DNA from: JAAYBF01 sp963716445
GTDB lineage: Bacteria; Actinomycetota; Thermoleophilia; Solirubrobacterales; Thermoleophilaceae
Assembly: GCA_963716445.1 (NCBI GenBank)
Contig: OY970313.1
Span: 1,054,001 to 1,118,000, forward strand
Length of the DNA stretch: 64,000 nt
Reading direction: 5' to 3'
A program made the translations under genes and the position numbers. How positions within the stretch are numbered: the stretch's first letter is position 1; the number at the start of each line of letters is the position of its first letter. Below the pieces are notes generated by a model that saw only the letters and a list, made by a program, of their open reading frames with translations, searched no databases and was not told the DNA's origin. Below are positions 23,511-34,409 of the stretch, in pieces.

Positions 23511-24836
23511 ATGAGCTCCGTGAAGACGACAACCACGGACCTCGGCGACTCGCGCGTGCGTGTCGAGGCCGAGGTCCCGGCCGACGCCGTCGAGCAGGCC
23601 GTCGCGTCCGCCGCGGAGGCGATCGGCCGCGAGATGAGGATTCCCGGGTTCCGCAAGGGCAAGGTGCCGGCGGAGGTCGTGGTGCGTCAGGTCGGCCGCC
23701 CCGCCGTGCTCGACCAGGCCGTCCGCCAGGGCCTGCCCGAGTGGTACGAGCAGGCGGTCGGCGAGGCGGGCGTCGTCACCGTCGGCGATCCAGAGCTCGA
23801 CGTCTCGGACCTGCCGGAGAAGGGCGCGCCGCTGGAGTTCAGCTTCGAGGTCGGCGTCCGGCCGCGCGCCAAGCTCGGCGACTGGCGCGGAGTCGAGGTG
23901 GTCCGCGCGGAGCCGGTCGCCACCGACGAGGAGGTGGAGGCCGAGCTCGACCGCATCCGCGAGTCGCTCGCCTCGCTCGAGACGGTCGAGCGCCCGGCCG
24001 CCGGCGGCGACTACACGGTGATCGACTTCACCGGATCGATCGACGGGGAGCCGTTCGAGGGCGGGGAGGCGCGCGGCTTCCCGCTCGAGCTCGGCTCCGG
24101 CCGCCTGCTCGAGGGGTTCGAGGAGCAGCTCGAGGGCGCGGCCGCGGGCGACGAGCGCGAGGTCCGCGTGACCTTCCCGGACGACTACCAGGCCGAGCAC
24201 CTCGCCGGCAAGGACGCCTCCTTCGCGGTGACCGTCAAGGAGGTCAAGGAGAAGCGGATGCCCGAGCTCGACGACGAGCTCGCCGTCGAGGCCGGCGGCT
24301 ACGACACGCTCGAAGAGCTGCGCGAGGAGATCTCCAACCGGATCCGCGAGGCGAAGGAGAGCACCCTCGAGCGCGACTTCCGCGAGGCCGCGGTCGACGC
24401 CGTCGCGGAGACGGCGACGATCGACGTGCCGAAGGACCTCGTCCACGCGAAGGCGCACGACATGTGGCACGCCACCACCCGCCGCCTCCAGCAGCAGGGG
24501 CTCGACCCGGCGCAGTACCTGCAGCTCGTCAACAAGACGTCGGAGGAGCTGATCGTCGAGTCCGAGCCCGACGCCGAGCGTGCCCTGCGCCGCGAGGCGG
24601 TGCTCGCGGCGATCGTCGAGGACGAGGGCATCGAGGTCGGCGACGAGGAGCTGCTCGAGGTCCTGCGCGAGGCGTCGACGGACCCGGGCAAGGCGCCTCC
24701 GAGCGACAAGGCGCTCCAGCGCTCGCTGAGGAAGGCGCGCGCCCGCGGGAGCGACGGTGCGCTGCGCGAGGACGTCGCGATGCGCAAGGCGGTCGACGTG
24801 ATCGCCGAGTCCGTCAAGCCGATCCCCGCGCCCTGA
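23511..24836 (+). CDS. tig: trigger factor
   Basis: ATG 23511 gives 441 aa; TATCGT lies 13 nt upstream. The ribosome-binding signature GFRKGKVP is at about 44-51. The FKBP-type peptidyl-prolyl isomerase domain is at about 160-245 (VIDFTGSIDGEPFEGGEARG, ...SGRLLEGFEEQLEGAAAGDE). A helical C-terminal chaperone arm ends with PSDKALQRSLRKARAR and a basic stretch. It folds nascent chains at the ribosome exit. It sits upstream of clpP-clpX, the usual arrangement linking folding and proteolysis. Confidence 0.96.
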   Translation: MSSVKTTTTDLGDSRVRVEAEVPADAVEQAVASAAEAIGREMRIPGFRKGKVPAEVVVRQVGRPAVLDQAVRQGLPEWYEQAVGEAGVVTVGDPELDVSDLPEKGAPLEFSFEVGVRPRAKLGDWRGVEVVRAEPVATDEEVEAELDRIRESLASLETVERPAAGGDYTVIDFTGSIDGEPFEGGEARGFPLELGSGRLLEGFEEQLEGAAAGDEREVRVTFPDDYQAEHLAGKDASFAVTVKEVKEKRMPELDDELAVEAGGYDTLEELREEISNRIREAKESTLERDFREAAVDAVAETATIDVPKDLVHAKAHDMWHATTRRLQQQGLDPAQYLQLVNKTSEELIVESEPDAERALRREAVLAAIVEDEGIEVGDEELLEVLREASTDPGKAPPSDKALQRSLRKARARGSDGALREDVAMRKAVDVIAESVKPIPAP

Positions 24837-24837
24837 C

Positions 24838-24852
24838 CCGGCGAGGCGCCGG
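24838..24852 (+). terminator. possible weak hairpin after tig
   Basis: CCGGCG and CGCCGG form a perfect 6-bp stem around AGG, beginning 1 nt after the tig stop. There is no T tract, so it is a weak candidate for transcription pausing or termination before the clpP promoter region. Confidence 0.25.
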
Positions 24853-24863
24853 AAACCCGTTGC

Positions 24864-24869
24864 TAGACT
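24864..24869 (+). promoter_or_regulatory. -10-like box for clpP-clpX
   Basis: TAGACT lies in the tig-clpP gap, about 82 nt before the clpP ATG, and fits the TANNNT pattern common in this window. No clear -35 is seen. Confidence 0.35.
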
Positions 24870-24951
24870 CGGGCCGTCGCCGCCTCCGGCCGCCCCTCGT
24901 GCGCGGCGCGGAAGAGGATTCCCGCCGAGCACACGAAACAGAGCGAGAGCA

Positions 24952-25539
24952 ATGAGCCCACTGGTACCGATGGTCGTCGAGCAGACCTCTCGCGGAGAGC
25001 GCGCGTTCGACATCTACTCCCGCCTGCTGAACGAGCGCATCGTCTTCCTCGGCACGCCCGTCACCGACGAGATCGCGAACCTGATCGTGGCGCAGCTCCT
25101 GCACCTGCAGTCCGAGGATCCCGACAAGGACATCTCGCTGTACATCAACTCGCCGGGCGGATCGGTCTACGCGGGGCTCGCGATCTACGACACGATGCAG
25201 TACATCAAGCCCGACGTGCAGACGATCTGCGTCGGGATCGCGATGTCGATGGGCGCGCTCCTGCTGTCCGGCGGGGCGCCGGGCAAGCGCATGAGCCTGC
25301 CGAACGCGAAGATCCTGATCCATCAGGTCTCGTCCAGCTTCCAGGGCCAGGCGAGCGACATCGAGATCCACGCCAAGGAGATCATCGACACGCGCAAGCG
25401 GCTCGACGAGATCCTGGCCGAGCACACCGGTCAGCCGCTCGAGAAGGTCTCGCGCGACACCGAGCGCGACTACTTCATGACCGCGGAAGAGGCGAAGGAG
25501 TACAACCTCATCGACAAGGTGATCGAGCCCGTCAGGTAG
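24952..25539 (+). CDS. clpP: ATP-dependent Clp protease proteolytic subunit
   Basis: The product is 195 aa from ATG 24952; an in-frame ATG at 24970 is the alternative. The catalytic triad is visible: Ser99 in GIAMSMGALLL, His124 in ILIHQVSSSFQGQ and Asp173 in ERDYFMTAEEAKEYNLID. Fourteen subunits form the barrel that degrades proteins unfolded by ClpX, which is encoded 41 bp downstream. Length and motifs are standard. No second clpP copy is adjacent, unlike many actinobacteria. Confidence 0.97.
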   Translation: MSPLVPMVVEQTSRGERAFDIYSRLLNERIVFLGTPVTDEIANLIVAQLLHLQSEDPDKDISLYINSPGGSVYAGLAIYDTMQYIKPDVQTICVGIAMSMGALLLSGGAPGKRMSLPNAKILIHQVSSSFQGQASDIEIHAKEIIDTRKRLDEILAEHTGQPLEKVSRDTERDYFMTAEEAKEYNLIDKVIEPVR

Positions 25540-25580
25540 CTCGGGCTCGGCCGTCTGGCTGAGAGGGAGGAAGCAGCGAC

Positions 25581-26858
<1,278 letters not shown>

Positions 26859-26862
26859 GCGG

Positions 26863-27537
26863 ATGAAGCAGCTCGCCGAGGGGGTCTGGCAGCTCTCGGG
26901 CGCGCTGCCGTTCCCGAACGCGATCAACACCTACCTCGTCGGCGACGTGCTGGTCGACGGCGGAGCGAGCTTCGACCGCAAGAAGATCCTGCGCCAGCTC
27001 CACGGCCGCGACGTCAAGGCGCACGCGCTGACCCACGCTCACGCCGACCACCAGGGCGCCAGCCGCCTGGTCTGCGAGACGCTCGGCATCCCGTTCTGGG
27101 TCGGCGAGCTCGACGTGCCGGCGGCGGAGGACCCGCGGCTGATCCTCGAGCGCCAGCCCGACCACGCGATCAACAAGGTCTTCTTCCGGCTGATGGCCGG
27201 GCCCGGGCACCCGGTCGACCGCGCGCTGAGGGAGGGCGACGAGGTGGCGGGCTTCCAGGTCCTCGACGTGCCGGGCCACTCGGCCGGCCACATCGCGCTG
27301 TGGCGCGAGTCCGACCGCGTCCTGATCCTCGGCGACGTGCTCGCCAACATGGACACGACGACGGGGATCCCGAGCCTGCGCGAGCCGAAGCGCTACTTCA
27401 CGCCGGACCCGGCGACGAACCGCCGCTCGGCCAAGCGCCTCGGGCCGCTCGAGCCGTCGCTGGTCCTCTTCGGCCACGGCGCGCCGCTGCGCGACACGCG
27501 CAAGTTCGTCGACTTCTGCGCGCGGCTCGACGGCTGA
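26863..27537 (+). CDS. metallo-beta-lactamase-fold hydrolase
   Basis: The product is 224 aa, starting 4 bp after clpX. The metal motif is THAHADHQG, with GHSAGHIALW and LFGHGAP supplying further His ligands and VLILGDVLA the bridging Asp. This is a small glyoxalase-II-like MBL enzyme. Substrate is not determined; thioesterase or lactonase activity is typical of the group. Its position in the clp operon may be incidental. Confidence 0.87.
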   Translation: MKQLAEGVWQLSGALPFPNAINTYLVGDVLVDGGASFDRKKILRQLHGRDVKAHALTHAHADHQGASRLVCETLGIPFWVGELDVPAAEDPRLILERQPDHAINKVFFRLMAGPGHPVDRALREGDEVAGFQVLDVPGHSAGHIALWRESDRVLILGDVLANMDTTTGIPSLREPKRYFTPDPATNRRSAKRLGPLEPSLVLFGHGAPLRDTRKFVDFCARLDG

Positions 27538-27562
27538 CGCCGGGCTGGCAGACTCCCGTGCT

Positions 27563-30196
27563 GTGCCGGACGATCGTCTGAAGGTCCTCGAGGAGCGCAC
27601 CCGCTACCAGCCGGGCGACGTCGAGCCGCGCGTCTTCGAGCGCTGGGAGCGCTCGGGCGTCTTCCACCCCGATCCGGAGGACGGCGCCACCGAGAGCTTC
27701 TCGATCCCCGTCCCGCCGCCGAACGTGACCGGCGTGCTCCACATGGGGCACGCGCTCAACGGGTCGATCCAGGACGCGCTCGTCAGGCTCGCCCGGATGC
27801 GCGGCAAGCGGACGAAGTGGGTCTTCGGGACCGACCACGCCGGCATCGCGACCCAGGTGAAGGTCGAGCAGGCGCTCGCCGCCGAGGGCACGACGAAGGA
27901 GGAGATCGGCCGCGAGGCGTTCGTCGAGCGCGTCTGGGAGTGGCGCCGCGACCACGGCTCCCAGATCACCGAGCAGTTCAAGCGGCTCGGCGCCTCGCTC
28001 GACTACGACGACGAGCGCTTCACGATGGACGAGGCCTACGCCCGCGCGGTCCAGCGGGTCTTCGTCGCCCTCTACGAGAAAGGCCTGATCTACCGCGACA
28101 ACTACATGGTCAACTGGGACCCGGGCACGCGCTCGGCGATCTCCGACCTCGAGGTCGAGCAGCGCGAGATGCAGGACACCCTCTACATGATCGACTACCC
28201 GCTGGCGTCGGGCTCGGGGTCGCTGACGGTCGCGACGGTCCGCCCCGAGACGATGCTCGCCGACACGGCGATCGCCGTGAACCCGGACGACGAGCGCTAC
28301 ACACGGCTGATCGGCGAGACGGCGATCCTGCCGCTGGTCGGGCGGCGGCTGCCGATCGTCGCCGACGAGCACGTCAAGACCGACTTTGGCACCGGGGCGC
28401 TGAAGATCACGCCGGGCCACGACCCCAACGACTTCGAGATCGGGCGCAAGCACGGGCTCGAGGAGGTCTCGGTGATCGGCGAGGACGGCCGCATGACCGA
28501 GGCGGCGGGCGAGCGCTTCGCCGGGCTCAGCGCCGACGACGCGCAGCGCGCGGTCGTCGCCGCCCTGCGTGCCGAGGGGCTGCTCAGCGGGACCCAGCCC
28601 TACGTCCACGACGTGCCGCACTCGCACCGCTCGGGCAGGCGGATCGAGCCGCTGATCTCGCTGCAGTGGTTCTGCGACATGGAGAGGCTCGCCGGGCCGG
28701 CGATCGCGGCGGTCGAGGACGGGCGGCTGCGCTTTCACCCGGAGAAGCCGTGGACGGGCGTCTACCTGAGCTGGCTGCAGGGCATCCGCCCGTGGTGCGT
28801 GTCGCGCCAGCTCTGGTGGGGCCACCAGCTCCCGGTCTGGTACCGCGGCGAGGAGACCCATGTCGGCGCGGAGCCGCCGTCCGGCGACGGCTGGACGCGC
28901 GATCCGGACGTCCTCGACACGTGGTTCTCGTCCGCCCTGTGGCCGTTCGCGACGCTCGGCTGGCCGGAGCAGACGCCGGAGCTGCGCGCCTTCTACCCGA
29001 CCGACGTGCTCTCGACGGCGCGCGACATCATCTTCCTCTGGGTTGCCCGGATGGTGATGTTCGGCGTCGAGTTCACCGGCGAGCTCCCGTTCGCCGACGT
29101 GCCGATCCACTCGGTGATCCAGGCGCCGGACGGCCGGCGGATGTCGAAGTCGCTGGGCACCGGGATCGACCCGCTCGAGCTGATCGACGGCGGTCCGCGC
29201 CCGCCCGTCTACGCGGAGGGCGGCGAGTTCCCCGCCTACGGCGCCGACGCGCTTCGCTTCGGCCTGCTGGCCTCGTCGTCGTCGCAGGACGTGCGCTTCA
29301 ACGAGGAGCGGGTCAAGCAGGGGCGCGACCTCGCGAACAAGCTCTGGAACGCCTCGCGCCTGATCCTGCTCGGCGTGCAGGAGGGGGTCGCGGCCTCGCC
29401 GGACCGCGCCGAGGCGCCGGAGGACCGCTGGATCCTCTCGCGCCTGGAGCGGATCACCGAGCGCACGGCGGCGGCGCTCGACCGCTTCGAGCTCTCCGTC
29501 GCCGCGCTCGAGCTCTACGAGTTCTTCTGGTCCGAGCTGTGCGACTGGTACCTGGAGATGGCGAAGCCCCGCCTCTACGACGAGCGGAGCGACCGCACGG
29601 CGGTCTCGGCGACGCTGCTGTTCGCGCTCGAGCGCACGCTGCTGCTACTGCACCCGATCATGCCCCACGTCACGGAGGAGATCTGGTCGTTCCTCCCGAC
29701 CGACGGCGACGCCGACCGCGGGATGCTGATCGTCGCGGAGTGGCCGCTGCCCGAGCCGTCGCGGATCGACCAGGGGGCAGAGGAGCTGCTCGAGCGCGCG
29801 GTCGCCGCCGTCACGGAGCTGCGCCGCTACCGCGACGAGGCGGGCGTCAAGCCGTCCGCGGTGCTGCCGGCGCGCTTCGCCGCCGACGGCTACGACGGCA
29901 CGGTCGCGCAGGTGGCGCGGCTCGCGCGGCTGGAGCTGCGCGAGGACGGCGGCGACCCCGCAGCCGAGATCCCGGTCCCCGGCGGCGCCGTGCAGCTGCT
30001 GGCGACCGACGCGTTCGACCCGGACGCGGCGGCGGCCCGCCTCGCGGAGCGGCGCGAGAAGCTCGCCAAGGAGATCGAGCGGCTTGAGGGCAAGCTGGCC
30101 AACGAGCGATTCGTCGAGCGCGCCCCGGCCGACGTCGTCCAGGCAGAGCGCGACAAGCTCGCCGCCTACCGGGCGGACGTCGAACGCCTCGGCTGA
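27563..30196 (+). CDS. valS: valyl-tRNA synthetase
   Basis: The product is 877 aa from GTG 27563. The class I signatures are PPPNVTGVLHMGHALN (HIGH) near residue 55 and RRMSKSLGTG (KMSKS) near 526. The valine-specific GTDHAGIATQVKVEQAL segment, the editing domain and a C-terminal coiled coil (RREKLAKEIERLEGKLANER) distinguish it from IleRS and LeuRS. It charges tRNA-Val and edits misacylated Thr. The length is normal. Confidence 0.96.
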   Translation: MPDDRLKVLEERTRYQPGDVEPRVFERWERSGVFHPDPEDGATESFSIPVPPPNVTGVLHMGHALNGSIQDALVRLARMRGKRTKWVFGTDHAGIATQVKVEQALAAEGTTKEEIGREAFVERVWEWRRDHGSQITEQFKRLGASLDYDDERFTMDEAYARAVQRVFVALYEKGLIYRDNYMVNWDPGTRSAISDLEVEQREMQDTLYMIDYPLASGSGSLTVATVRPETMLADTAIAVNPDDERYTRLIGETAILPLVGRRLPIVADEHVKTDFGTGALKITPGHDPNDFEIGRKHGLEEVSVIGEDGRMTEAAGERFAGLSADDAQRAVVAALRAEGLLSGTQPYVHDVPHSHRSGRRIEPLISLQWFCDMERLAGPAIAAVEDGRLRFHPEKPWTGVYLSWLQGIRPWCVSRQLWWGHQLPVWYRGEETHVGAEPPSGDGWTRDPDVLDTWFSSALWPFATLGWPEQTPELRAFYPTDVLSTARDIIFLWVARMVMFGVEFTGELPFADVPIHSVIQAPDGRRMSKSLGTGIDPLELIDGGPRPPVYAEGGEFPAYGADALRFGLLASSSSQDVRFNEERVKQGRDLANKLWNASRLILLGVQEGVAASPDRAEAPEDRWILSRLERITERTAAALDRFELSVAALELYEFFWSELCDWYLEMAKPRLYDERSDRTAVSATLLFALERTLLLLHPIMPHVTEEIWSFLPTDGDADRGMLIVAEWPLPEPSRIDQGAEELLERAVAAVTELRRYRDEAGVKPSAVLPARFAADGYDGTVAQVARLARLELREDGGDPAAEIPVPGGAVQLLATDAFDPDAAAARLAERREKLAKEIERLEGKLANERFVERAPADVVQAERDKLAAYRADVERLG

Positions 30197-30200
30197 CCCG

Positions 30201-31454
30201 ATGGCCTGGACCGAGCGCGAGGCCGAGGACCACCTGCTCGGACTGGAGCTGTTCGGCATGCGGTTCGGGCTCGACCGCATGCACCGCCTGACGACGGCGC
30301 TCGGGATGCCGCAACGCCGCTTCGCCCAGCTGCACGTGGTCGGCTCCAACGGCAAGTCCTCGACGGTCCGCTTCGTGGCCGCGATCCTCGAGCGTCACGG
30401 GTTGCGGACCGGGAGCTACACCTCGCCGCACCTGGCGCGGTTTCGCGAGCGGATCGAGGTCGGCGAGCAGCCGGTGCGGCCGGAGCGCTTCGCCGCGGCG
30501 GTCGAGCGCGCCGCGCGCGCGGCGCAGCTCGTCGAGCGGGCGGCCGCCGAGGGCGACGACCCGGTGACCCAGTTCGAGCTCCTGACCGCGGCGGCGTTCC
30601 ACGAGCTAGCCGCGCGCGACGTCGAGGTCGCGGTGATCGAGGCGGGGCTCGGCGGCCGCTACGACGCGACCAACGTGATCCCCTCGCGCGTGCAGGTGCT
30701 GACCGGGGTCGGGCTCGAGCACACGCGCTGGCTCGGGCCGACGGTCGCCGACATCGCCGCGGAGAAGCTCGCGGTCGTGCGCGACCACGCGACGCTCGTC
30801 GTGGCGCCGGACCTCGATCCGCAGGCGCGCGCCGTCGCGGAGCGGGTCGTCGCCGAGCGCCACGCGCGGCTCGTGCGGGCGCCGGCGGATACCGAGCTCG
30901 CCCTGCGCGCCCCGGGCAGCTTCCAGCGGCGCAACTTCGCGCTCGCTCGCGCCGCCGCCGAGGCGTTCCTGGGACGGCCGCTCGACGAGGGCGCGGTCGC
31001 TCGCGCCGCGGCCGAGACCCGCGTCCCGGGGCGGCTCGACGTCGTCGCCGAGCGCCCGCTCACGATCCACGACGGCGCGCACAACCCGGCCGGCGCCGCC
31101 GCGCTGGCGGCCACGCTCCCCGAGCTCGTCGCCGGTCGCTCGCCGCTCGTGCTGGTGCTGAGCGTCCTCGACGACAAGGACGCCGCCGAGATGCTCGGCC
31201 ACCTGCTGCCGCTCGCCGATCGGCTGGTGCTGACCCACTGCTCGAACCCGCGTGCGCTGTCGCCGGGGACGCTGGCGACGCTCGCCTCGCGGTCCGGTGG
31301 GCCGCTGCCCGAGACGGTGCCCGACCCGCAGGCCGCCCTCGGGCGCGCTCGCGAGCTCGCCGGCCCGGCGGGGGCCGTGCTGGCCACCGGCTCGATCTAC
31401 CTGATCGCCGACCTCGTGCGCGAGCGGGGCGACGTCCGGCGCTCGCGGCTATAG
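30201..31454 (+). CDS. folC: folylpolyglutamate synthase / dihydrofolate synthase
   Basis: ATG 30201 follows valS by 4 bp; the product is 417 aa. It shows the Mur-ligase-type P-loop GSNGKSST (about 48-55), YTSPHLARFRERI, VIEAGLGGRYDATNVI, the carbamylated-Lys region near GLEHTRWLGPTVADIAAEKL, and HDGAHNPAG in the C-terminal domain. It adds glutamate to folates. valS-folC adjacency is a common bacterial arrangement. Confidence 0.95.
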   Translation: MAWTEREAEDHLLGLELFGMRFGLDRMHRLTTALGMPQRRFAQLHVVGSNGKSSTVRFVAAILERHGLRTGSYTSPHLARFRERIEVGEQPVRPERFAAAVERAARAAQLVERAAAEGDDPVTQFELLTAAAFHELAARDVEVAVIEAGLGGRYDATNVIPSRVQVLTGVGLEHTRWLGPTVADIAAEKLAVVRDHATLVVAPDLDPQARAVAERVVAERHARLVRAPADTELALRAPGSFQRRNFALARAAAEAFLGRPLDEGAVARAAAETRVPGRLDVVAERPLTIHDGAHNPAGAAALAATLPELVAGRSPLVLVLSVLDDKDAAEMLGHLLPLADRLVLTHCSNPRALSPGTLATLASRSGGPLPETVPDPQAALGRARELAGPAGAVLATGSIYLIADLVRERGDVRRSRL

Positions 31455-31509
31455 CGCCCGCACGCCGCGCGGACGCCGAGCTCGGCGGCGTGGGAGGATT
31501 CGCGCAGCG

Positions 31510-31629
31510 ATGGATCGGAGGGACGGCCCCAGCTTCGGCGCGATGATCGCCCTCGTCGCCGTGGTGGTGGCGACGGTGATCCTCGTCTTCTTCGGCGTCG
31601 GCTACGGAATCGGCCGGATCTTCCTCTAG
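31510..31629 (+). CDS. 39-aa single-pass membrane peptide
   Basis: ATG 31510 opens 39 codons to TAG 31627-31629. The product has a charged start (MDRRDGPSFGAM) and a single hydrophobic helix (IALVAVVVATVILVFFGVGY), ending GIGRIFL. It fits snugly between folC and the next gene, its codons are strongly GC3, and its stop overlaps the TAGGCT box ahead of the 31644 gene. Function is unknown. Confidence 0.6.
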   Translation: MDRRDGPSFGAMIALVAVVVATVILVFFGVGYGIGRIFL

Positions 31630-31643
31630 GCTGCCCGGCACCC

Positions 31644-32315
31644 ATGGCGCCCCTGGCGATATTCGGCATCACGAGCGACGGGCTGAACCTCGCCGTCAGC
31701 CTGATGCTGCTGTTCCTCGTCGTCCTCTGGCTCGCGCTCGTGTACTGGACCCACGCCGACGCCAAGCGCCGGATCGCCGACCCGATGCTGGTCACGTGCG
31801 CGACGGTCGCCGCGCTGTTCCCGTTCGTCGGGACGATCGTCTACATGGTCGTCCGGCCGCCCGAGTACCTCGAGGACGTCCACGAGCGCGAGCTCGAGAT
31901 AGCCGCCGCCGAGGCGCGTCTCGCAGTCGCCCACGAGCACGCCTGCCCCTACTGCGAGTTCCCCGTCGAGCGCTCCTTCCTGCGCTGTCCGAGCTGCCTG
32001 CGCCGGCTCAAGGAGCCGTGCGGGACCTGCGCCAAGCCGCTCGACCCGCGCTGGAGGATCTGCCCCTACTGCGAGGCCGAGGTGCCTGAGAAGGCGCCCC
32101 AGCCACGCCGCCGCGGCGGCCGTGGGCGCGAGCGACCGCCGGCGACCGGCGAGGCCCAGCCGCGCCCGCCCAAGCGGGCCGCCGTCAAGGCCGAGCAGCG
32201 ACCGGCGACCAACGCCGGCGCCCGTGAGCAGTCTGAGCCGCGCCGCGAGCGCGGCACACCCGCGGAGCCGCGCCCGCAGGTCGAGCGCCCCAGCGGCCCG
32301 CCCACCCGCCCGTAA
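31644..32315 (+). CDS. membrane protein with double zinc ribbon and disordered basic tail
   Basis: The product is 223 aa. Two transmembrane spans (about 14-36 and 49-69) are followed by a cytosolic linker. Zinc-ribbon pairs follow: CPYC, CPSC, CGTC and CPYC. The last 80 residues are rich in Arg, Pro and Glu and probably disordered. Such proteins are common in this lineage near folC or ndk but have no assigned role. TAGGCT lies 11 nt before the ATG. Confidence 0.75.
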   Translation: MAPLAIFGITSDGLNLAVSLMLLFLVVLWLALVYWTHADAKRRIADPMLVTCATVAALFPFVGTIVYMVVRPPEYLEDVHERELEIAAAEARLAVAHEHACPYCEFPVERSFLRCPSCLRRLKEPCGTCAKPLDPRWRICPYCEAEVPEKAPQPRRRGGRGRERPPATGEAQPRPPKRAAVKAEQRPATNAGAREQSEPRRERGTPAEPRPQVERPSGPPTRP

Positions 32316-32336
32316 CCTCAAACGAAGGAGCAGCAA

Positions 32337-32744
32337 GTGGACAGGACCCTGATCCTGGTCAAGCCGGACGCGTTCGAGCGCAGCCTCACCGGCGAGGTGA
32401 TCGCCCGCTTCGAGCGCAAGGGGCTGAGGATCGCCGCGTTGAAGCTGACGACCGTCTCGCGCGAGCTGGCCGAGCGCCACTACGCCGAGCACAGCGAGCG
32501 GCCGTTCTTCGGCGAGCTCGTCGACTTCATCACCGGCGGCCCGCTCGTCGCGCTCGTCCTCGAGGGCCACGAGGCGGTCAAGGCCGCGCGCCAGCTGATC
32601 GGCGCCACCAACCCGATCGAGGCGGCCCCGGGCTCGATCCGCGGCGACCTCGGCCTCGAGGTCCAGACCAACCTGGTGCACGGCTCCGACTCGGCCGAGT
32701 CTGCCGCGCGCGAGATCGAGATCTTCTTCCCGGAGCTCGGTTAA
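32337..32744 (+). CDS. ndk: nucleoside diphosphate kinase
   Basis: GTG 32337, with AAGGAG just upstream, gives 135 aa. RTLILVKPDAFER, the active-site His in NLVHGSDSAESA, and RPFFGELVDFITGGPLVALV are diagnostic. It transfers gamma-phosphate between NTPs through a phosphohistidine. Length is normal. The maf gene starts 4 bp downstream. Confidence 0.96.
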   Translation: MDRTLILVKPDAFERSLTGEVIARFERKGLRIAALKLTTVSRELAERHYAEHSERPFFGELVDFITGGPLVALVLEGHEAVKAARQLIGATNPIEAAPGSIRGDLGLEVQTNLVHGSDSAESAAREIEIFFPELG

Positions 32745-32748
32745 GTCG

Positions 32749-33306
32749 TTGACGGGCGCTCGGCTCGTCCTCGCTTCGGGATCGCCCCAGCGGCGGGCGA
32801 TCCTCGAGCAGATCGGCGTCGACTTCGAGGTCGTGGTGCCGGAGGTCGAGGAGCTGGGCGAGGGCGAGCCGCGGGCGGTCGTGGTGCAGAACGCGCTGCG
32901 CAAGGCGCGCGCGGTCCCCGGGTCGCTCGTTCTCGGCGCCGACACGACGGTCGCGCTCGACGGGCGGATCTACGGCAAGCCGCGCGACGCGGCCGAGGCA
33001 GAGCATTTCCTCGCCGCCCTCTCAGGCCGCGTGCACGAGGTCTGGTCCGGCGTCGTGCTGATCGAGGACGGCGCCGAGCACAGCGCCGCCGCCTGCACGA
33101 GCGTGCGCTTCCGGGAGCTCGACGGCCCGACGCGGCGCTGGTACCGCGACAGCGGGGAGTGGCGCGGGCGGGCCGGCGGATACGCCATCCAGGGCAGGGG
33201 CGCGGCGCTCGTCGAGCGGATCGAGGGCGACTACCTCAACGTGGTCGGCCTGCCGCTGGCCAGCCTGCTCGAATTGAAGCCTTCCTTGCCGCTTCTCCAC
33301 CGCTAG
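32749..33306 (+). CDS. maf: Maf-family nucleoside triphosphate pyrophosphatase
   Basis: A TTG at 32749 starts a 185-aa product with the Maf signature LVLASGSPQRRAIL and the conserved VLGADTTVALDGRIYGKPRD and YAIQGRGAALVERIEGDYLN. Maf proteins hydrolyse dTTP/UTP or modified nucleotides and have been linked to septum control. It lies directly upstream of mreB, as in many bacteria. Confidence 0.93.
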   Translation: MTGARLVLASGSPQRRAILEQIGVDFEVVVPEVEELGEGEPRAVVVQNALRKARAVPGSLVLGADTTVALDGRIYGKPRDAAEAEHFLAALSGRVHEVWSGVVLIEDGAEHSAAACTSVRFRELDGPTRRWYRDSGEWRGRAGGYAIQGRGAALVERIEGDYLNVVGLPLASLLELKPSLPLLHR

Positions 33307-33338
33307 CGGCGCAGGCCGTATCCTCCGTCGTTCCTCCA

Positions 33339-34385
33339 ATGGGCATCTTCTCCTATCTGACAGGAATGGGCGGCCGCGACATGGCCGTCGACCTCGGAAC
33401 CGCCAACACGCTCGTCTACGTGCGCGGACGCGGGATCGTGCTCTCCGAGCCGTCCGTGGTCGCGATCGACTCGCGCACCGCCGAGGTGCACGCCGTCGGC
33501 ATCGAGGCCAAGCGGATGCTCGGCCGCACGCCGGGGACGATCCAGGCGATTCGGCCGCTGAAGGACGGCGTCATCGCCGACTTCGACGTCACCGAGCAGA
33601 TGCTGCGCCACTTCATCCAAAAGGTCCACCAGAACCGCTGGGCGCATCCGCGCGTCGTCGTCTGCGTTCCGTCCGGCGTGACCGGGGTCGAGAAGCGCGC
33701 GGTCGAGGAGGCCTGCCTGTCAGCCGGCGCGCGCCAGGCGTACCTGATCGAGGAGCCGATGGCAGCGGCGATCGGCGCCGGCCTGCCGGTCGGCGAGCCG
33801 ACCGGCAACATGGTCGTCGACATCGGCGGCGGCACCAGCGAGGTCGCGGTGATCTCGCTCGGCGGCATCGTCGTGTCGCAGTCGATCCGCATCGGCGGCG
33901 ACGAGCTCGACGAGGCGATCATCAACTACGTCAAGCGCGAGTACAAGCTGATGATCGGGCAGCAGACCTCGGAGGAGGTCAAGCTCGAGATCGGCTCGGC
34001 GTTCCCGCTGCCCGAGGAGATGCAGGCGGAGATCCGCGGCCGCGACCTCGTCTCCGGACTGCCGAAGACGATCGTGCTTACGAGCGAGGAGGTCCGCCTC
34101 GCGCTCGAGGAGCCGCTGCAGGCGATCATCGACGCGGTCAAGGAGACGCTCGACCGCACGCCGCCCGAGCTGGCCTCGGACATCATGGATCGTGGCATCA
34201 TGCTCGCCGGTGGCGGTGCGCTGCTCCAGGGGCTCGACGAGCGCCTGCGCGACGAGACCCAGATGCCGGCGCACCTCGCCGAGTCGCCGCTGACCTGCGT
34301 GGCGGTCGGCTCGGGTCGGAGCCTCGAGGAGTTCGAGGCCATCCACCGCAGCAACAAGAATTCCCGCAACGGTCGGCGCCGCTAG
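33339..34385 (+). CDS. mreB: rod shape-determining protein MreB
   Basis: ATG 33339 gives 348 aa; TATCCT lies 14 nt upstream. Actin-fold motifs are clear: DMAVDLGTANTLVYVRGRGI (phosphate 1), VVDIGGGTSEVAVISLGG (phosphate 2) and ILAGGGALLQGLDERL (adenosine). It forms filaments under the membrane that guide lateral wall synthesis together with the products of the genes that follow. MreB suggests rod-shaped cells. Confidence 0.97.
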   Translation: MGIFSYLTGMGGRDMAVDLGTANTLVYVRGRGIVLSEPSVVAIDSRTAEVHAVGIEAKRMLGRTPGTIQAIRPLKDGVIADFDVTEQMLRHFIQKVHQNRWAHPRVVVCVPSGVTGVEKRAVEEACLSAGARQAYLIEEPMAAAIGAGLPVGEPTGNMVVDIGGGTSEVAVISLGGIVVSQSIRIGGDELDEAIINYVKREYKLMIGQQTSEEVKLEIGSAFPLPEEMQAEIRGRDLVSGLPKTIVLTSEEVRLALEEPLQAIIDAVKETLDRTPPELASDIMDRGIMLAGGGALLQGLDERLRDETQMPAHLAESPLTCVAVGSGRSLEEFEAIHRSNKNSRNGRRR

Positions 34386-34409
34386 ACACGGCGCCGGAGG
34401 AGTCCGGAC